Both the position numbers and the translations under genes were made by a program. Shown here in pieces: positions 34,875 to 42,896 of a stretch of 64,000 bases of DNA. Origin of the DNA: Hyphomicrobium_A sp965243865 (lineage in GTDB: Bacteria > Pseudomonadota > Alphaproteobacteria > Rhizobiales > Hyphomicrobiaceae); contig NZ_OZ251603.1 of assembly GCF_965243865.1 (NCBI RefSeq), positions 868,001 through 932,000 of the forward strand. Direction: 5' to 3'. The notes under the pieces were generated by a model, which saw only the letters and a program-made list of their open reading frames with translations, searched no databases and had not been told where the DNA came from. How positions within the stretch are numbered: position 1 is the first letter of the stretch; every line of letters starts with the position of its first letter.

Positions 34875-35350
34875 TCAACGGCGGTTTGTAATGCCGCGCG
34901 ACGCCGCTAATGCGGCGGTTGCCGTTCCCAGTCCGGCAAGGATCAGGAAGGGTACCATCATGATCGGCCCTGCTTGTCGTCTTCGATACGGAATGTCGGC
35001 GACAATCACTGCACCGCATGCGCCGGTCGGATCCACGAGGACAGGGACTCGATCAACTCCGCTCCTAAGGGACAGCTCGATATCGGTGAAAGCCAAGTTG
35101 CTGATCGGGTGCTGCGAGAGTCGACAAAATTTGTCGGGACGTTCCCAAGTCAGATCCACTGCTGGTGTGCTACCGCGACCAAGCGATGGTCTAAGGTTGG
35201 TAATCTGCGCCCTCGTCTCGATCCCATCGGCAATGAGCTGGTCGAGTTGGGGCGGTCGAAAAGGTATTTCGTGAAGCCTACGACGCAGGCCCAGATGAAT
35301 ACGGCGGCAAAGAGAGCCGCGGGAAGCCATCGAGATATAGACGACAACAA
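34875..35350 (-). pseudogene. Frameshifted membrane protein gene
   Basis: The first 35 codons from ATG 35350 encode MLSSISRWLPAALFAAVFIW with ACVVGFTKYLFDRP, a clear membrane start. The sense frame then jumps: from about 35240 the adjacent frame reads PQLDQLIADGIETRAQITNL and continues to a second hydrophobic end (MMVPFLILAGLGTATAALAA). The shift sits near the C-run at 35236-35240. Either a real frameshift mutation or a base-call error. Confidence 0.55.
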
Positions 35351-35426
35351 TTGCTAGGCCTCTTCTGAGCAAGCGCATCACTATTGAGCATAGTGGACCG
35401 CAATCCACAGCACACTCCTGCTGCAC

Positions 35427-35793
35427 TCACACCATCGCTCTCCTAACCGGAACGAACATTGAATGTTTGGGCCGACGTTAATAGATCTCTGCGCTCCGGC
35501 TCCAAACTTCATCTCCGCAGCGATTTCGGCTGTAGCGTCACAGAACCGGACATCGCGCGCCACGTGCTGACACGGGCGGTTTCGAGCCAGACGCTCGCTA
35601 ATGACCTGGGCAAAGGCTATGATGACTACAGCTCTTCGGCTGCGGTCGGGGCGCGAGCGAGTTCACCTCGGATCAAGCTTCCCGCGTACGTGCAGCTATG
35701 CTGCCTGCACTCGGCGCTTGCAGAGCTCTAGGCTCCCCGCCGCATGGGTCGCCGCAGGGGTGATCTTTTGGATCGGCAGAACAGGATGGCTAG
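35427..35793. other. Intergenic region
   Basis: About 365 bp before the transglutaminase-like gene. No convincing gene; a 90-codon frame here has unusual composition and no ribosome site. Confidence 0.5.
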
Positions 35794-36621
35794 ATGAAAC
35801 TCCGTGTCGGCTACGAGCTGCGATACGCATTCCCTCAACCGACACCCGCCATCTTAATGCTCAACATTCACTACACGCGCGTTGCCGGGCTCGCGGCACC
35901 CGACCATATTGTGGTCAGCCCCGCGGTGCCTATCTCCGGCTATCGCGACGGGTTCGGCAACTGGTGCTGCAGGATCGTGGCGCCGAAGGGCAAGGTGGTC
36001 ATCTCGACCAACGCCGTGATCACCGACACGGGGACGCCCGATGCGGTCGTCCCCGACGCTGCGCAAATTCCCGTCGAGGACCTTCCTGAAGAGGCGCTGG
36101 TCTTTCTCCTTGCCAGCCGGTTTAGCGATAGCGACCAGCTCCTAGATCTTGCCTGGAAGCTGTTTGGCCATGCCAAGCCCGGCTGGGGCCGCGTACAGGC
36201 GATATGCGATTTCGTCCATCGCCACATCGAGTTTGGCTACGCACATGCGCGTGTTACGCGAACGGCTTCGGAAGCTTACGCTGAAAAGCGTGGCGTTTGC
36301 CGCGACTACGCACACCTTGCTGTCGCCTTCTGCCGCGCCTTGAATATCCCGGCGCGTTATTGCACCGGATACCTCGGCGACGTTGGTACGCCGCCGCCGT
36401 ACCCGCCCGGCGATTTCGCTGCCTGGTTCGAGGCCTACATCGGCGGCCATTGGCATACGTTTGATCCGCGCAACAACGTGCCGCGCATCGGCCGCGTCTT
36501 GATTGCGCGCGGCCGCGACGCCGCGGACGTCGCCATGACGACGACGTTCGGTCCAAATGAGCTCGAAGGCTTCAAGGTGTGGACGGACGAGACAACTGAA
36601 ACTGCAGTCCCGGTGAACTGA
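35794..36621 (+). CDS. Transglutaminase-like protein, second copy
   Basis: A 275-residue protein with an N-terminal beta domain and a C-terminal transglutaminase-like core. Catalytic residues: cysteine in RGVCRDYAHLAVAFCRALN (near residue 169), histidine in GHWHTFDPRNN region and its aspartate, preceded by FAAWFEAYIGG. Related to the protein at 15343-16224 but clearly a different subgroup (YLGDVGTPPPYPP insertion). Probable cysteine peptidase or amidase; cytoplasmic, no signal peptide. Confidence 0.88.
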   Translation: MKLRVGYELRYAFPQPTPAILMLNIHYTRVAGLAAPDHIVVSPAVPISGYRDGFGNWCCRIVAPKGKVVISTNAVITDTGTPDAVVPDAAQIPVEDLPEEALVFLLASRFSDSDQLLDLAWKLFGHAKPGWGRVQAICDFVHRHIEFGYAHARVTRTASEAYAEKRGVCRDYAHLAVAFCRALNIPARYCTGYLGDVGTPPPYPPGDFAAWFEAYIGGHWHTFDPRNNVPRIGRVLIARGRDAADVAMTTTFGPNELEGFKVWTDETTETAVPVN

Positions 36622-36644
36622 CCCCGGGCGTGTGGTGGGTCCCG

Positions 36645-37619
36645 TCAGCGCCCGCTCGACGTTGCCGCTCGCGCACGCCGTACATACGTGGCCAGGTGCT
36701 CAGCATCCAGGTCGCCGCGCGCGACGGCGGCGCGTACGGCGCATTTCGGCTCCGCCTCGTGGCGGCAGTTGCTGAACTTGCATCCCACCGCCAGTGCTTC
36801 GATGTCGGCGAAAGTGCTATCGGCGACGCCATCCGTGTTCCAAACCTCCACCCCGCGCATACCCGGCGTGTCAATGATGCAGCCGCCGCGGACGCGAAGA
36901 AAGAGCTGGCGATGCGTTGTCGTATGCCGGCCGCGGCTGTCGTGAGCGCGAACCTCCTGTGTCGCCTGAGCAGCGCGCCCTAGCAGCTCATTCGTCAGCG
37001 TCGATTTGCCGACGCCCGATGAGCCAATGAGCGCTATGGTCCGGTTGCCGTCGAAATGCCGCTCGATGCCGGAGATGCGGTGAGCGCGCGCGCTGATGGA
37101 ATGAAGAGGAACACCCGGCGCTACCGTCGCGATCAGCTCCATCATCCCGGCGGCATCGTCGGTGAGATCCGCCTTGTTGAGGACGATGACCGGAGCGGCA
37201 GCGCTGTCGGCGACGAGCGCAAGCAGGCGCTCGATGCGCGGCAAGTTAAAGTCGCCATCCGGTGCGGTCACAATGAAGACCGTGTCGACATTGGCCGCCA
37301 GAAGCTGCGGTCGATTTTCGCCCGAGGCTTTGCGGATTAACGCACTTGTGCGCGGCAGCACTTCCTCGATGGCGGCCGGGCCGTCAGCAGCTCCGCGGCG
37401 CAGCGCCACGAAATCTCCGACGCCCGGCAGATCCGAGCGCTGCACGGCTGCATTTCTCAGGCGCCCCGTCATCTCGGCTGAAAGTTCGCCCGCGTCGGTT
37501 GCAACACCGAAATGGCTGCGGTGCTCGCTCACGACCCGGCCGGGGATCAGGTTCTCTTCCGCGCGCGCGGCAAAATCTGATTGCCGCTGGCGATTCCAGC
37601 CCAACGTTTCAAGCGTCAT
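36645..37619 (-). CDS. rsgA: Ribosome small subunit-dependent GTPase A
   Basis: A 324-residue circularly permuted GTPase: N-terminal OB fold, then G4 VLNKADL, G5, G1 GSSGVGKSTLTNELLG, G2, G3 DTPGMRG, and the C-terminal zinc site CKFSNCRHEAEPKC. It assists late 30S maturation. The start at 37619 (MTLETLGW) has AGGAAAA upstream and keeps the coding region clear of the CIRCE element. It is divergent from groES. Confidence 0.93.
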   Translation of the reverse strand: MTLETLGWNRQRQSDFAARAEENLIPGRVVSEHRSHFGVATDAGELSAEMTGRLRNAAVQRSDLPGVGDFVALRRGAADGPAAIEEVLPRTSALIRKASGENRPQLLAANVDTVFIVTAPDGDFNLPRIERLLALVADSAAAPVIVLNKADLTDDAAGMMELIATVAPGVPLHSISARAHRISGIERHFDGNRTIALIGSSGVGKSTLTNELLGRAAQATQEVRAHDSRGRHTTTHRQLFLRVRGGCIIDTPGMRGVEVWNTDGVADSTFADIEALAVGCKFSNCRHEAEPKCAVRAAVARGDLDAEHLATYVRRARAATSSGR

Positions 37620-37668
37620 GCTTTTTTCCTGGGGGCACTGAGAAGCAATTTTCTGGGCGAAAGCACCA

Positions 37669-37695
37669 TTAGCACTCCGGAACAAAGAGTGCTAA
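37669..37695. promoter_or_regulatory. CIRCE operator for HrcA
   Basis: A perfect 9-bp inverted repeat TTAGCACTC and GAGTGCTAA separated by nine bases. This is the canonical CIRCE heat-shock operator bound by HrcA. It lies 86 bp before groES and 49 bp before the rsgA start, so it could affect both divergent genes. Confidence 0.97.
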
Positions 37696-37781
37696 GACAT
37701 ATATCCGTGCCGACTAGGGCTGTTTCTAAACGCCCCGAATTGCGCACCTCATCCCAAAAAATCAGAGATTTGAGGATTTCA

Positions 37782-38096
37782 ATGAAATTCCGGCCCTTGC
37801 ACGACCGCGTCGTCGTTAAGCGACTGGAGGAGGACGGCAAGAGCGCGGGCGGCATCATCATTCCCGATACCGCAAAGGAAAAGCCGATGCGCGGCGAGGT
37901 CGTGGCCGTTGGCCCAGGTGTTCGCGACGAGAGCGGCAAGGTCAACGCGCCTGACGTCAAAGCCGGCGACACGGTGCTGTTCGGGAAGTGGACGGGCACC
38001 GAGGTCAAGATCGATGGTGATGATCTCCTTATCATGAAAGAGAGCGACATCCTCGGCGTCATAGAGGGCACCGCCAAGATCAAGGCCGCCGCCTAG
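37782..38096 (+). CDS. groES: Co-chaperonin GroES
   Basis: A 104-residue protein with the typical FRPLHDRVVVKRLE start, mobile-loop region GGIIIPDTAKEKP and the KVGDTVLF-type motif (AGDTVLFGKW). Forms the lid of the GroEL cavity. CIRCE-controlled operon with groEL 44 bp downstream. The ATG at 37782 gives family length; an upstream in-frame ATG would run back through CIRCE. Confidence 0.97.
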   Translation: MKFRPLHDRVVVKRLEEDGKSAGGIIIPDTAKEKPMRGEVVAVGPGVRDESGKVNAPDVKAGDTVLFGKWTGTEVKIDGDDLLIMKESDILGVIEGTAKIKAAA

Positions 38097-38140
38097 AACG
38101 CATAGCGCCAATCACCCTTTCCTTTCAGGAGTTGCTCAAC

Positions 38141-39775
38141 ATGAGCTCTAAAGACGTCAAATTCGGCCAAGACGCGCGCGATCGCATGCTGCGCGGCGTC
38201 GATATTCTCGCCAACGCCGTCAAAGTCACGCTCGGGCCCAAGGGGCGCAACGTCGTGATCGAGAAGTCGTATGGCGCGCCGCGCATCACCAAAGACGGCG
38301 TGACGGTCGCCAAGGAAATCGAGCTCGAAGACAAGTTCGAGAACATGGGCGCCCAAATGTTGAAGGAGGTCGCCTCGAAGACCTCCGATATCGCTGGGGA
38401 CGGCACGACGACGGCAACCGTGCTCGCCCAGGCGATCATTCGGGAAGGCGCTAAATCGGTTGCTGCCGGCGCCAATCCGATGGATCTCCGCCGCGGCATC
38501 GATCAGGCGGTGGCCGCCGTCGTCGAGGAACTGAAGGCCAAGGCCAAGAAGGTGACCTCCAACGCGGAAATCGCTCAGGTCGGCACTATCTCATCGAACG
38601 GCGATGCCGAGATCGGTGCCAAGCTCGCCGAGGCGATGAAGCGCGTCGGCAACGTGGGCGTCATAACAATTGAGGAATCCAAGAGCCTCGAGACCGAGTT
38701 GGAAGTCGTCGAAGGTATGCAGTTCGACCGTGGCTACCTGTCGCCGTACTTCGTCACCAACGCCGAAAAGATGATGGTCGAGCTCGACGACCCTTACGTT
38801 CTCATCCACGAGAAGAAGCTCGGCGGCCTGCAGACGCTGCTGCCGCTGCTCGAAGCCGTCGTACAATCCGGGAAGCCGTTGGTCATCATCGCCGAAGACG
38901 TCGAAGGCGAAGCCTTGGCGACGCTGGTCGTCAACAAGCTGCGCGGCGGCCTCAAGGTCGCTGCGGTCAAGGCGCCGGGCTTCGGCGATCGCCGCAAAGC
39001 CATGCTGGAAGATATTGCGGTCCTCACCGGCGGCCAGACGGTCTCGGAAGACCTTGGCATCAAGCTCGAGAACGTCACCCTCGACATGCTCGGTCGCGCC
39101 AAGAAAGTGACGATCGACAAGGAGAACACGACCATCGTCGATGGCGCTGGAAAGAAGACCGATATCGAGGCGCGCATCAAGCAGATCAAGGCGCAGATCG
39201 AGGAGACGACCTCGGACTACGACAAGGAGAAGCTGCAGGAACGGCTCGCCAAGCTCGCCGGCGGCGTCGCCGTCATCAAGGTCGGAGGTGCTACCGAAGT
39301 CGAGGTGAAGGAGCGGAAAGACCGCGTCGACGATGCACTCCACGCCACGCGCGCAGCGGTGGAAGAAGGCATCGTGCCAGGCGGCGGCGTAGCGCTGCTC
39401 AGAGCAATCAAAGCGCTCGAATCCCTCAAGACCACGAACGAGGATCAGAAGACGGGCATCGCCATCGTCCGCAAGGCACTGCAAGCGCCGTCGCGACAGA
39501 TTTTCACCAACGCCGGTGAAGATGGTTCCGTCATTGTCGGCAAGATCCTCGAAAACGGCACCTACGCATTCGGCTACAATGCGCAGTCAGGCGACTATGG
39601 CGATCTTGTCGCCCAGGGCGTGATCGACCCCGCCAAGGTCGTGCGTTGCGCATTGCAGGATGCGGCCTCCGTCGCCGGACTGCTGATCACGACCGAGGCG
39701 ATGATCGGCGACATTCCTGCCAAGAACGCAGGCCATGCGCACCCGCCGATGGGCGGTGGCGGGATGGACTTCTAA
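38141..39775 (+). CDS. groEL: Chaperonin GroEL
   Basis: A 544-residue 60-kDa chaperonin. The ATP-binding GDGTTTATVLAQAI motif is near residue 86, and the C-terminus is the standard GGGGMDF after a HPPMGG stretch. ATG 38141 has CAGGAG about 9 nt upstream. Folds proteins with GroES in the cytoplasm. Induced on heat through the CIRCE element. Confidence 0.98.
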   Translation: MSSKDVKFGQDARDRMLRGVDILANAVKVTLGPKGRNVVIEKSYGAPRITKDGVTVAKEIELEDKFENMGAQMLKEVASKTSDIAGDGTTTATVLAQAIIREGAKSVAAGANPMDLRRGIDQAVAAVVEELKAKAKKVTSNAEIAQVGTISSNGDAEIGAKLAEAMKRVGNVGVITIEESKSLETELEVVEGMQFDRGYLSPYFVTNAEKMMVELDDPYVLIHEKKLGGLQTLLPLLEAVVQSGKPLVIIAEDVEGEALATLVVNKLRGGLKVAAVKAPGFGDRRKAMLEDIAVLTGGQTVSEDLGIKLENVTLDMLGRAKKVTIDKENTTIVDGAGKKTDIEARIKQIKAQIEETTSDYDKEKLQERLAKLAGGVAVIKVGGATEVEVKERKDRVDDALHATRAAVEEGIVPGGGVALLRAIKALESLKTTNEDQKTGIAIVRKALQAPSRQIFTNAGEDGSVIVGKILENGTYAFGYNAQSGDYGDLVAQGVIDPAKVVRCALQDAASVAGLLITTEAMIGDIPAKNAGHAHPPMGGGGMDF

Positions 39776-39780
39776 GGCCG

Positions 39781-39808
39781 GCGGAGGACCAGGAGCCTGG
39801 TCCTCCGC
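39781..39808 (+). terminator. Strong hairpin after groEL
   Basis: GCGGAGGACCAGG and CCTGGTCCTCCGC form a perfect 13-bp stem with a 2-nt nominal loop, six bases after the groEL stop. No T-run follows, so it may end the transcript by Rho-aided means or protect the 3' end. Confidence 0.65.
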
Positions 39809-39844
39809 GCCCGCTTGGTCGACTGACAACAATTGGAGTGGCGA

Positions 39845-40105
39845 ATGCTGAATTTTCCAAACGAAAGTCGCAGCTACGATGCCGCGCGGCGCTGCATTCG
39901 CTTTTGGGGCAGCGACGGTGCGATGGAGGTCTCTTTTTTCCTGGAGGAGGACGCTCTGACAAAAATCGCAGTCGGAACTCCATCGGGCGAGTCATCTCTG
40001 CTCGCCAGCTTCGACCAGAATCGCGATCGCATTCTGCGGACTGCCCGCAAGGTGTACGGCCGCCGACACAAAGGTTCTTACGAGCTGATCGCGGACGACT
40101 TCTGA
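39845..40105 (+). CDS. DUF1488-type protein
   Basis: An 86-residue protein: LNFPNESRSYDAARRCIRFW, then MEVSFFLEEDAL and a helical C-half with YGRRHKGSYELIADDF. This matches the small DUF1488 family common in proteobacteria. GGAGTGG lies 6 nt before the ATG. Function unknown; here it follows groEL, which hints at stress co-regulation but a strong hairpin lies between. Confidence 0.8.
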   Translation: MLNFPNESRSYDAARRCIRFWGSDGAMEVSFFLEEDALTKIAVGTPSGESSLLASFDQNRDRILRTARKVYGRRHKGSYELIADDF

Positions 40106-40209
40106 GCCTTCAAAGCGCCAGCTGTGCGGGTTGTCGGCGTTATGACACCCCAAACTTCCCGTTCCGAGAAGATGATCGGCTCGTCGCTGCTTCCTGAAAG
40201 GACACGCCA

Positions 40210-40335
40210 ATGTGGACCATCCCGCCCGTGGCTGCTTCGCTCGCTCTATTCGCCATACCCGTTGTCGAAGTTGAACCCACCGATCTTGAAGCCGCATTGG
40301 CGCGCGATGTGGAGGCGATCAATGTCCAACTCTAG
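40210..40335 (+). CDS. 41-residue hydrophobic peptide overlapping KVGQM paralogue 4
   Basis: MWTIPPVAASLALFAIPVVE followed by an acidic tail (EPTDLEAALARDVEAINVQL). AAAGGA precedes the ATG by 7 nt. Its stop lies 14 nt inside the next gene, so translation of the two is probably coupled. Too short for most gene finders. The hydrophobic start could be a membrane anchor or signal. Confidence 0.55.
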   Translation: MWTIPPVAASLALFAIPVVEVEPTDLEAALARDVEAINVQL

Positions 40336-40543
40336 AATAGCGAAGGCCAAGTTCAGGGTTGGCCAGATGGTCGATTTTGTGCCCTCACAGCGCGGCGTTT
40401 CCGCCTCGGCCCGCTCCTACAAAATTATGATGCTGCTTCCGAGCGAGGGCGGCGAGCGCCTCTATCGCATCAAGACAATTGCGGAAGTGTTCGAGCGCAT
40501 CGCTCGAGAGAGCGAGCTTCTAGTGACGTCCTCGCCGGTGTGA
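40322..40543 (+). CDS. KVGQM-family small protein, paralogue 4
   Basis: A 73-residue protein with FRVGQMVDFVP, SARSYKIMMLLPSEGGERLY and ERIARESELL. Closest to paralogue 3. It lies about 220 bp after the DUF1488 gene and 25 kb from the other paralogues, preceded as they are by a short overlapping ORF. No clear leader hairpin of the GCTCCC type was found here. Confidence 0.8.
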   Translation: MSNSRIAKAKFRVGQMVDFVPSQRGVSASARSYKIMMLLPSEGGERLYRIKTIAEVFERIARESELLVTSSPV

Positions 40544-40662
40544 GCGTCGCCAGCCGGTTGCACTAGAACTTGAGTCCTCAGGAGACATATTCAACGTGGC
40601 GCCAAGCGGAACTCCATGCGCACCTGAAGACGAATAGCCGAGCAGCAACCGTCGTAAAGCGC

Positions 40663-40899
40663 TCAGAGCGTTGTTGCACCGGCGCCTCGCCAATCGGCGT
40701 CCACCTCGGCGCTCACCTCACTAGCAAAGGCGTCTTGACTGGTAATCTGCCAAGCCGTCCGATCCCATGATGGGAATGCCAATTTCCCGCGCAGGACATA
40801 CGAGACGCTGCCGCGGTCCAGGCCGACGACTTGCCGCACATCGTTGGTGGGGGTCGCAAAGCACTTGCCAATTGCGATCGAGCCGTAACTTACCGGCAT
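40663..40899 (-). CDS. Conserved hypothetical protein
   Basis: A 78-residue protein with GGAGG 8 nt before the ATG at 40899. Motifs GKCFATPTNDVRQVVGLDRG, VSYVLRGKLAFPSWD and VDADW are of a small family common in Hyphomicrobiales. The fold appears to be a beta-rich SH3-like or Tudor-like domain (inference). Function unknown. Confidence 0.72.
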   Translation of the reverse strand: MPVSYGSIAIGKCFATPTNDVRQVVGLDRGSVSYVLRGKLAFPSWDRTAWQITSQDAFASEVSAEVDADWRGAGATTL

Positions 40900-41227
40900 T
40901 TTGTGGTCCTCCACGTCATTGCGATCTTCAATGCAGAGCAACATCCGTGCAAAGTGGAGCCGCGGCCGTCTTGCCCTCGACGGCGACGATCGACCACCTC
41001 AAGAACTGGGCGTTGCAACTAAGTCCAGTGGCGCGGCAAAGCGCAAAACAGCGGGAAGCAATGCGACGTTCGGACGTTGCTAATGCCCCGAGCCGTCGAT
41101 CAATCCTCACAAGCGCGGCAAGACGCGATGATCGACCGGAGAGACTAAACCCGCTGAGCTAGAGGGGGCTCGGTGCTGCGCGGATTCGACACTAACACAC
41201 CAGCGTCGGCGGACCTAATCCCTCACG
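40900..41227. other. Intergenic region
   Basis: About 330 bp. No gene is supported on either strand; several 60-codon frames occur without ribosome sites or motifs. Confidence 0.5.
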
Positions 41228-41398
41228 TCAGATGATGCGGTACTGGATGGGGCGCCGCCGGGCAGGACTAAAGGCGCGACGGACATGAAAGTCACAATAC
41301 GAGTGACCGGCGAGCTTCGGCTTGCCGCAGTAGTGGAAGTCGGGTAGCTGCGGGTCGCCGGTCGGCCAACGGCAGTGATTGGGCAAGAGCGTTGCCAT
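41228..41398 (-). CDS. GcrA C-terminal-domain-like mini-protein, second copy
   Basis: A 56-residue protein. HCRWPTGDPQLPDFHYCGKP then HSYCDFHVRRAF and a RRRPIQYR end match the GcrA C-terminal region even more closely than the copy at 2574. AAGGAG is 8 nt before the ATG at 41398; an in-frame ATG at 41473 lacks a site. No HTH is present, so it cannot bind promoters like GcrA; interference with GcrA-sigma70 contacts is conceivable. Confidence 0.78.
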   Translation of the reverse strand: MATLLPNHCRWPTGDPQLPDFHYCGKPKLAGHSYCDFHVRRAFSPARRRPIQYRII

Positions 41399-41534
41399 CG
41401 TCTTTCGCTCCTTGAGCGGGATAACGATGTCGTCAGGCGCTGTCGGTCTCGGGGGGCTTTTCAATGTTTCCATGGGATAGCTTAGCACATATCTCGCCAT
41501 CTGCCGGATTAATGAGGACCCGGCGCCCTTCGGC

Positions 41535-42008
41535 CTATCGCATGTTGCCCGCATAGAAGGCACTCAGGAATTTCGACCAATCCTCGCTCTTAACGTGAAG
41601 GACGTTGGTCAACGTTTGCTGCATCGTCTGGCCATGTCCCTTCACCACGATCTTGCCGTCCCTAGCGTCAACCGTGATCACATAGTCCCGGATCACACCC
41701 GCGCCGTCGCTCAGGGTTAGATTGCCTGTCAGCAGCTTTCCGGAGCGTAGCTCTGGGCTAGGCTGGTACCGAAACTCCTCGGTGCGGCCACCCTTCTTGA
41801 TCGCCCTGTTGGCACTTTTTATCTCTTCCTGAAGCGCCTCCTGAGCAGCAGCGACCGCTTCCTTTACCTTGGCCTCGAGTTCGAGAGCTTGCCTTTCCGC
41901 TTCGGCATCAGCCGTCGCCTTCGAGGCATCCGCCACGTTTCGCGCGGCTATGATCTTTTCGATCTCGTGCGGCGTGTCACTGTCGGCCACTGTGCGTTCC
42001 TCGTTCAT
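41535..42008 (-). CDS. Hypothetical coiled-coil protein
   Basis: A 157-residue protein. Residues about 15-72 form an Ala/Glu/Lys-rich coiled coil (ATADAEAERQALELEAKVKE). The C-terminal half is a beta-rich domain with LTGNLTLSDGAGVIRDYVIT and VDARDGKIVVKGHGQTM. No family recognised. Confidence 0.65.
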   Translation of the reverse strand: MNEERTVADSDTPHEIEKIIAARNVADASKATADAEAERQALELEAKVKEAVAAAQEALQEEIKSANRAIKKGGRTEEFRYQPSPELRSGKLLTGNLTLSDGAGVIRDYVITVDARDGKIVVKGHGQTMQQTLTNVLHVKSEDWSKFLSAFYAGNMR

Positions 42009-42146
42009 GCTCTTTGAGGGTGTCGTCTGGCCAACAGGCCAAGGGACGCCTTAGTCATGCAGATGATTATGCGCGCAAGGTGCACCGCCCGGGGCTGAGA
42101 CAGCAGTTACGCACGTTGCTGATTGCCGCCGTGAAGGCCAGGTCGG

Positions 42147-42344
42147 CTAGTTAGGCGGATATGCGCGGGAATTCCGCTCGGCAAGTTCCGCATGTGACGA
42201 ATCCGGCATAAACGCGTCGAGCGCGCCGGGGTACCAACTATCAACGTGGGACAGCACAACGGTGTCGGTGATCGAGGGGCCGCCGCTTCTCATGTTGTGG
42301 TCGGCCTCCGGCTTTGTGATCGCTACGGCCTTATGATAGCGCAT
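42147..42344 (-). CDS. MRYHKAVAITK-family small protein, second copy
   Basis: A 65-residue protein sharing its first eleven residues with the product of 15116-15331 and ending with a similar AELAERNSRAYPPN. The middle part is different. No Shine-Dalgarno is evident upstream, although ATG usage fits the paralogue. Confidence 0.6.
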   Translation of the reverse strand: MRYHKAVAITKPEADHNMRSGGPSITDTVVLSHVDSWYPGALDAFMPDSSHAELAERNSRAYPPN

Positions 42345-42479
42345 TGAGACTCATACCACGCCGGGCCGCCATTGTATGGTCTGCAAACGTGCCATCGTCG
42401 AGAGCGGACACCGACAACCTGCAGCCCTCCGAGATCTCCTTCTTCGGAAACTTGACTGGTCTTCCCCGGTCAACGGACG

Positions 42480-42617
42480 TGGTCTGCGACGGCGGCGGCC
42501 GCGCATCATTGGGCCCGCACGATCGAGAAGCTGGGCCATCAGATCCGGCTCATGCCGCCGGCCTACGTGAAGCCCTACGTGAAGACACAGAAGAACGATG
42601 CGGCAGATGCCGAAGGG
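42480..42617 (+). mobile_element. IS110-family transposase fragment
   Basis: The frame reads HHWARTIEKLGHQIRLMPPA then YVKPYVKTQKNDAADAE, a hallmark stretch of the DEDD N-terminal domain of IS110/IS1111 transposases. Only about 46 codons survive; there is no upstream start and no serine C-terminal domain. After GI at about 42617 the same frame runs into unrelated sequence. Confidence 0.82.
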
Positions 42618-42887
42618 ATTCCAGACCATCCGTCGGAACTGACCATCGATGATGCGGCCGCGATGCTGAAGGTTGCGCTCGCGTACATCATTGCCCGGAT
42701 TGAGGATGGAACGCTGCCATGCCGCATCGTAGCCAACCAGTGCATGCTTCCTTGTGCAGCTGTCGAAACACATGATCGCCAGGTGCTGGCACCCCGGCGA
42801 GCCGCGATGGATGAGATTTACGCTCTGGATCGCGAACTGGGCGGTGCTTTTGATCCCCCTCCGCCTAAGACACATTTTCGCTCCTAG
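42618..42887 (+). pseudogene. Excisionase/antitoxin-like HTH remnant fused to IS110 fragment
   Basis: In frame with the IS110 piece: SELTIDDAAAMLKVALAYII then ARIEDGTLPCRIVANQ and a C-terminal RRAAMDEIYALDRELGG. This matches small excisionase-family winged-helix proteins, often antitoxins. The usual SRP.V recognition helix and H-R turn are degraded (VALAYII, ANQCML), so DNA binding is doubtful. The native start was lost when the IS110 fragment joined it. Confidence 0.6.
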
Positions 42888-42896
42888 ATCGACGAG

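Noticed and set aside
38591..39484. 297-codon minus-strand frame opposite groEL
   Set aside because: Pure shadow of groEL.
40100..40209. A further leader element before the 40210 ORF
   Set aside because: TTCCTGAAAGGA can form a small hairpin at the SD, but the GAGAGC and GCTCCC arms are not recognisable.
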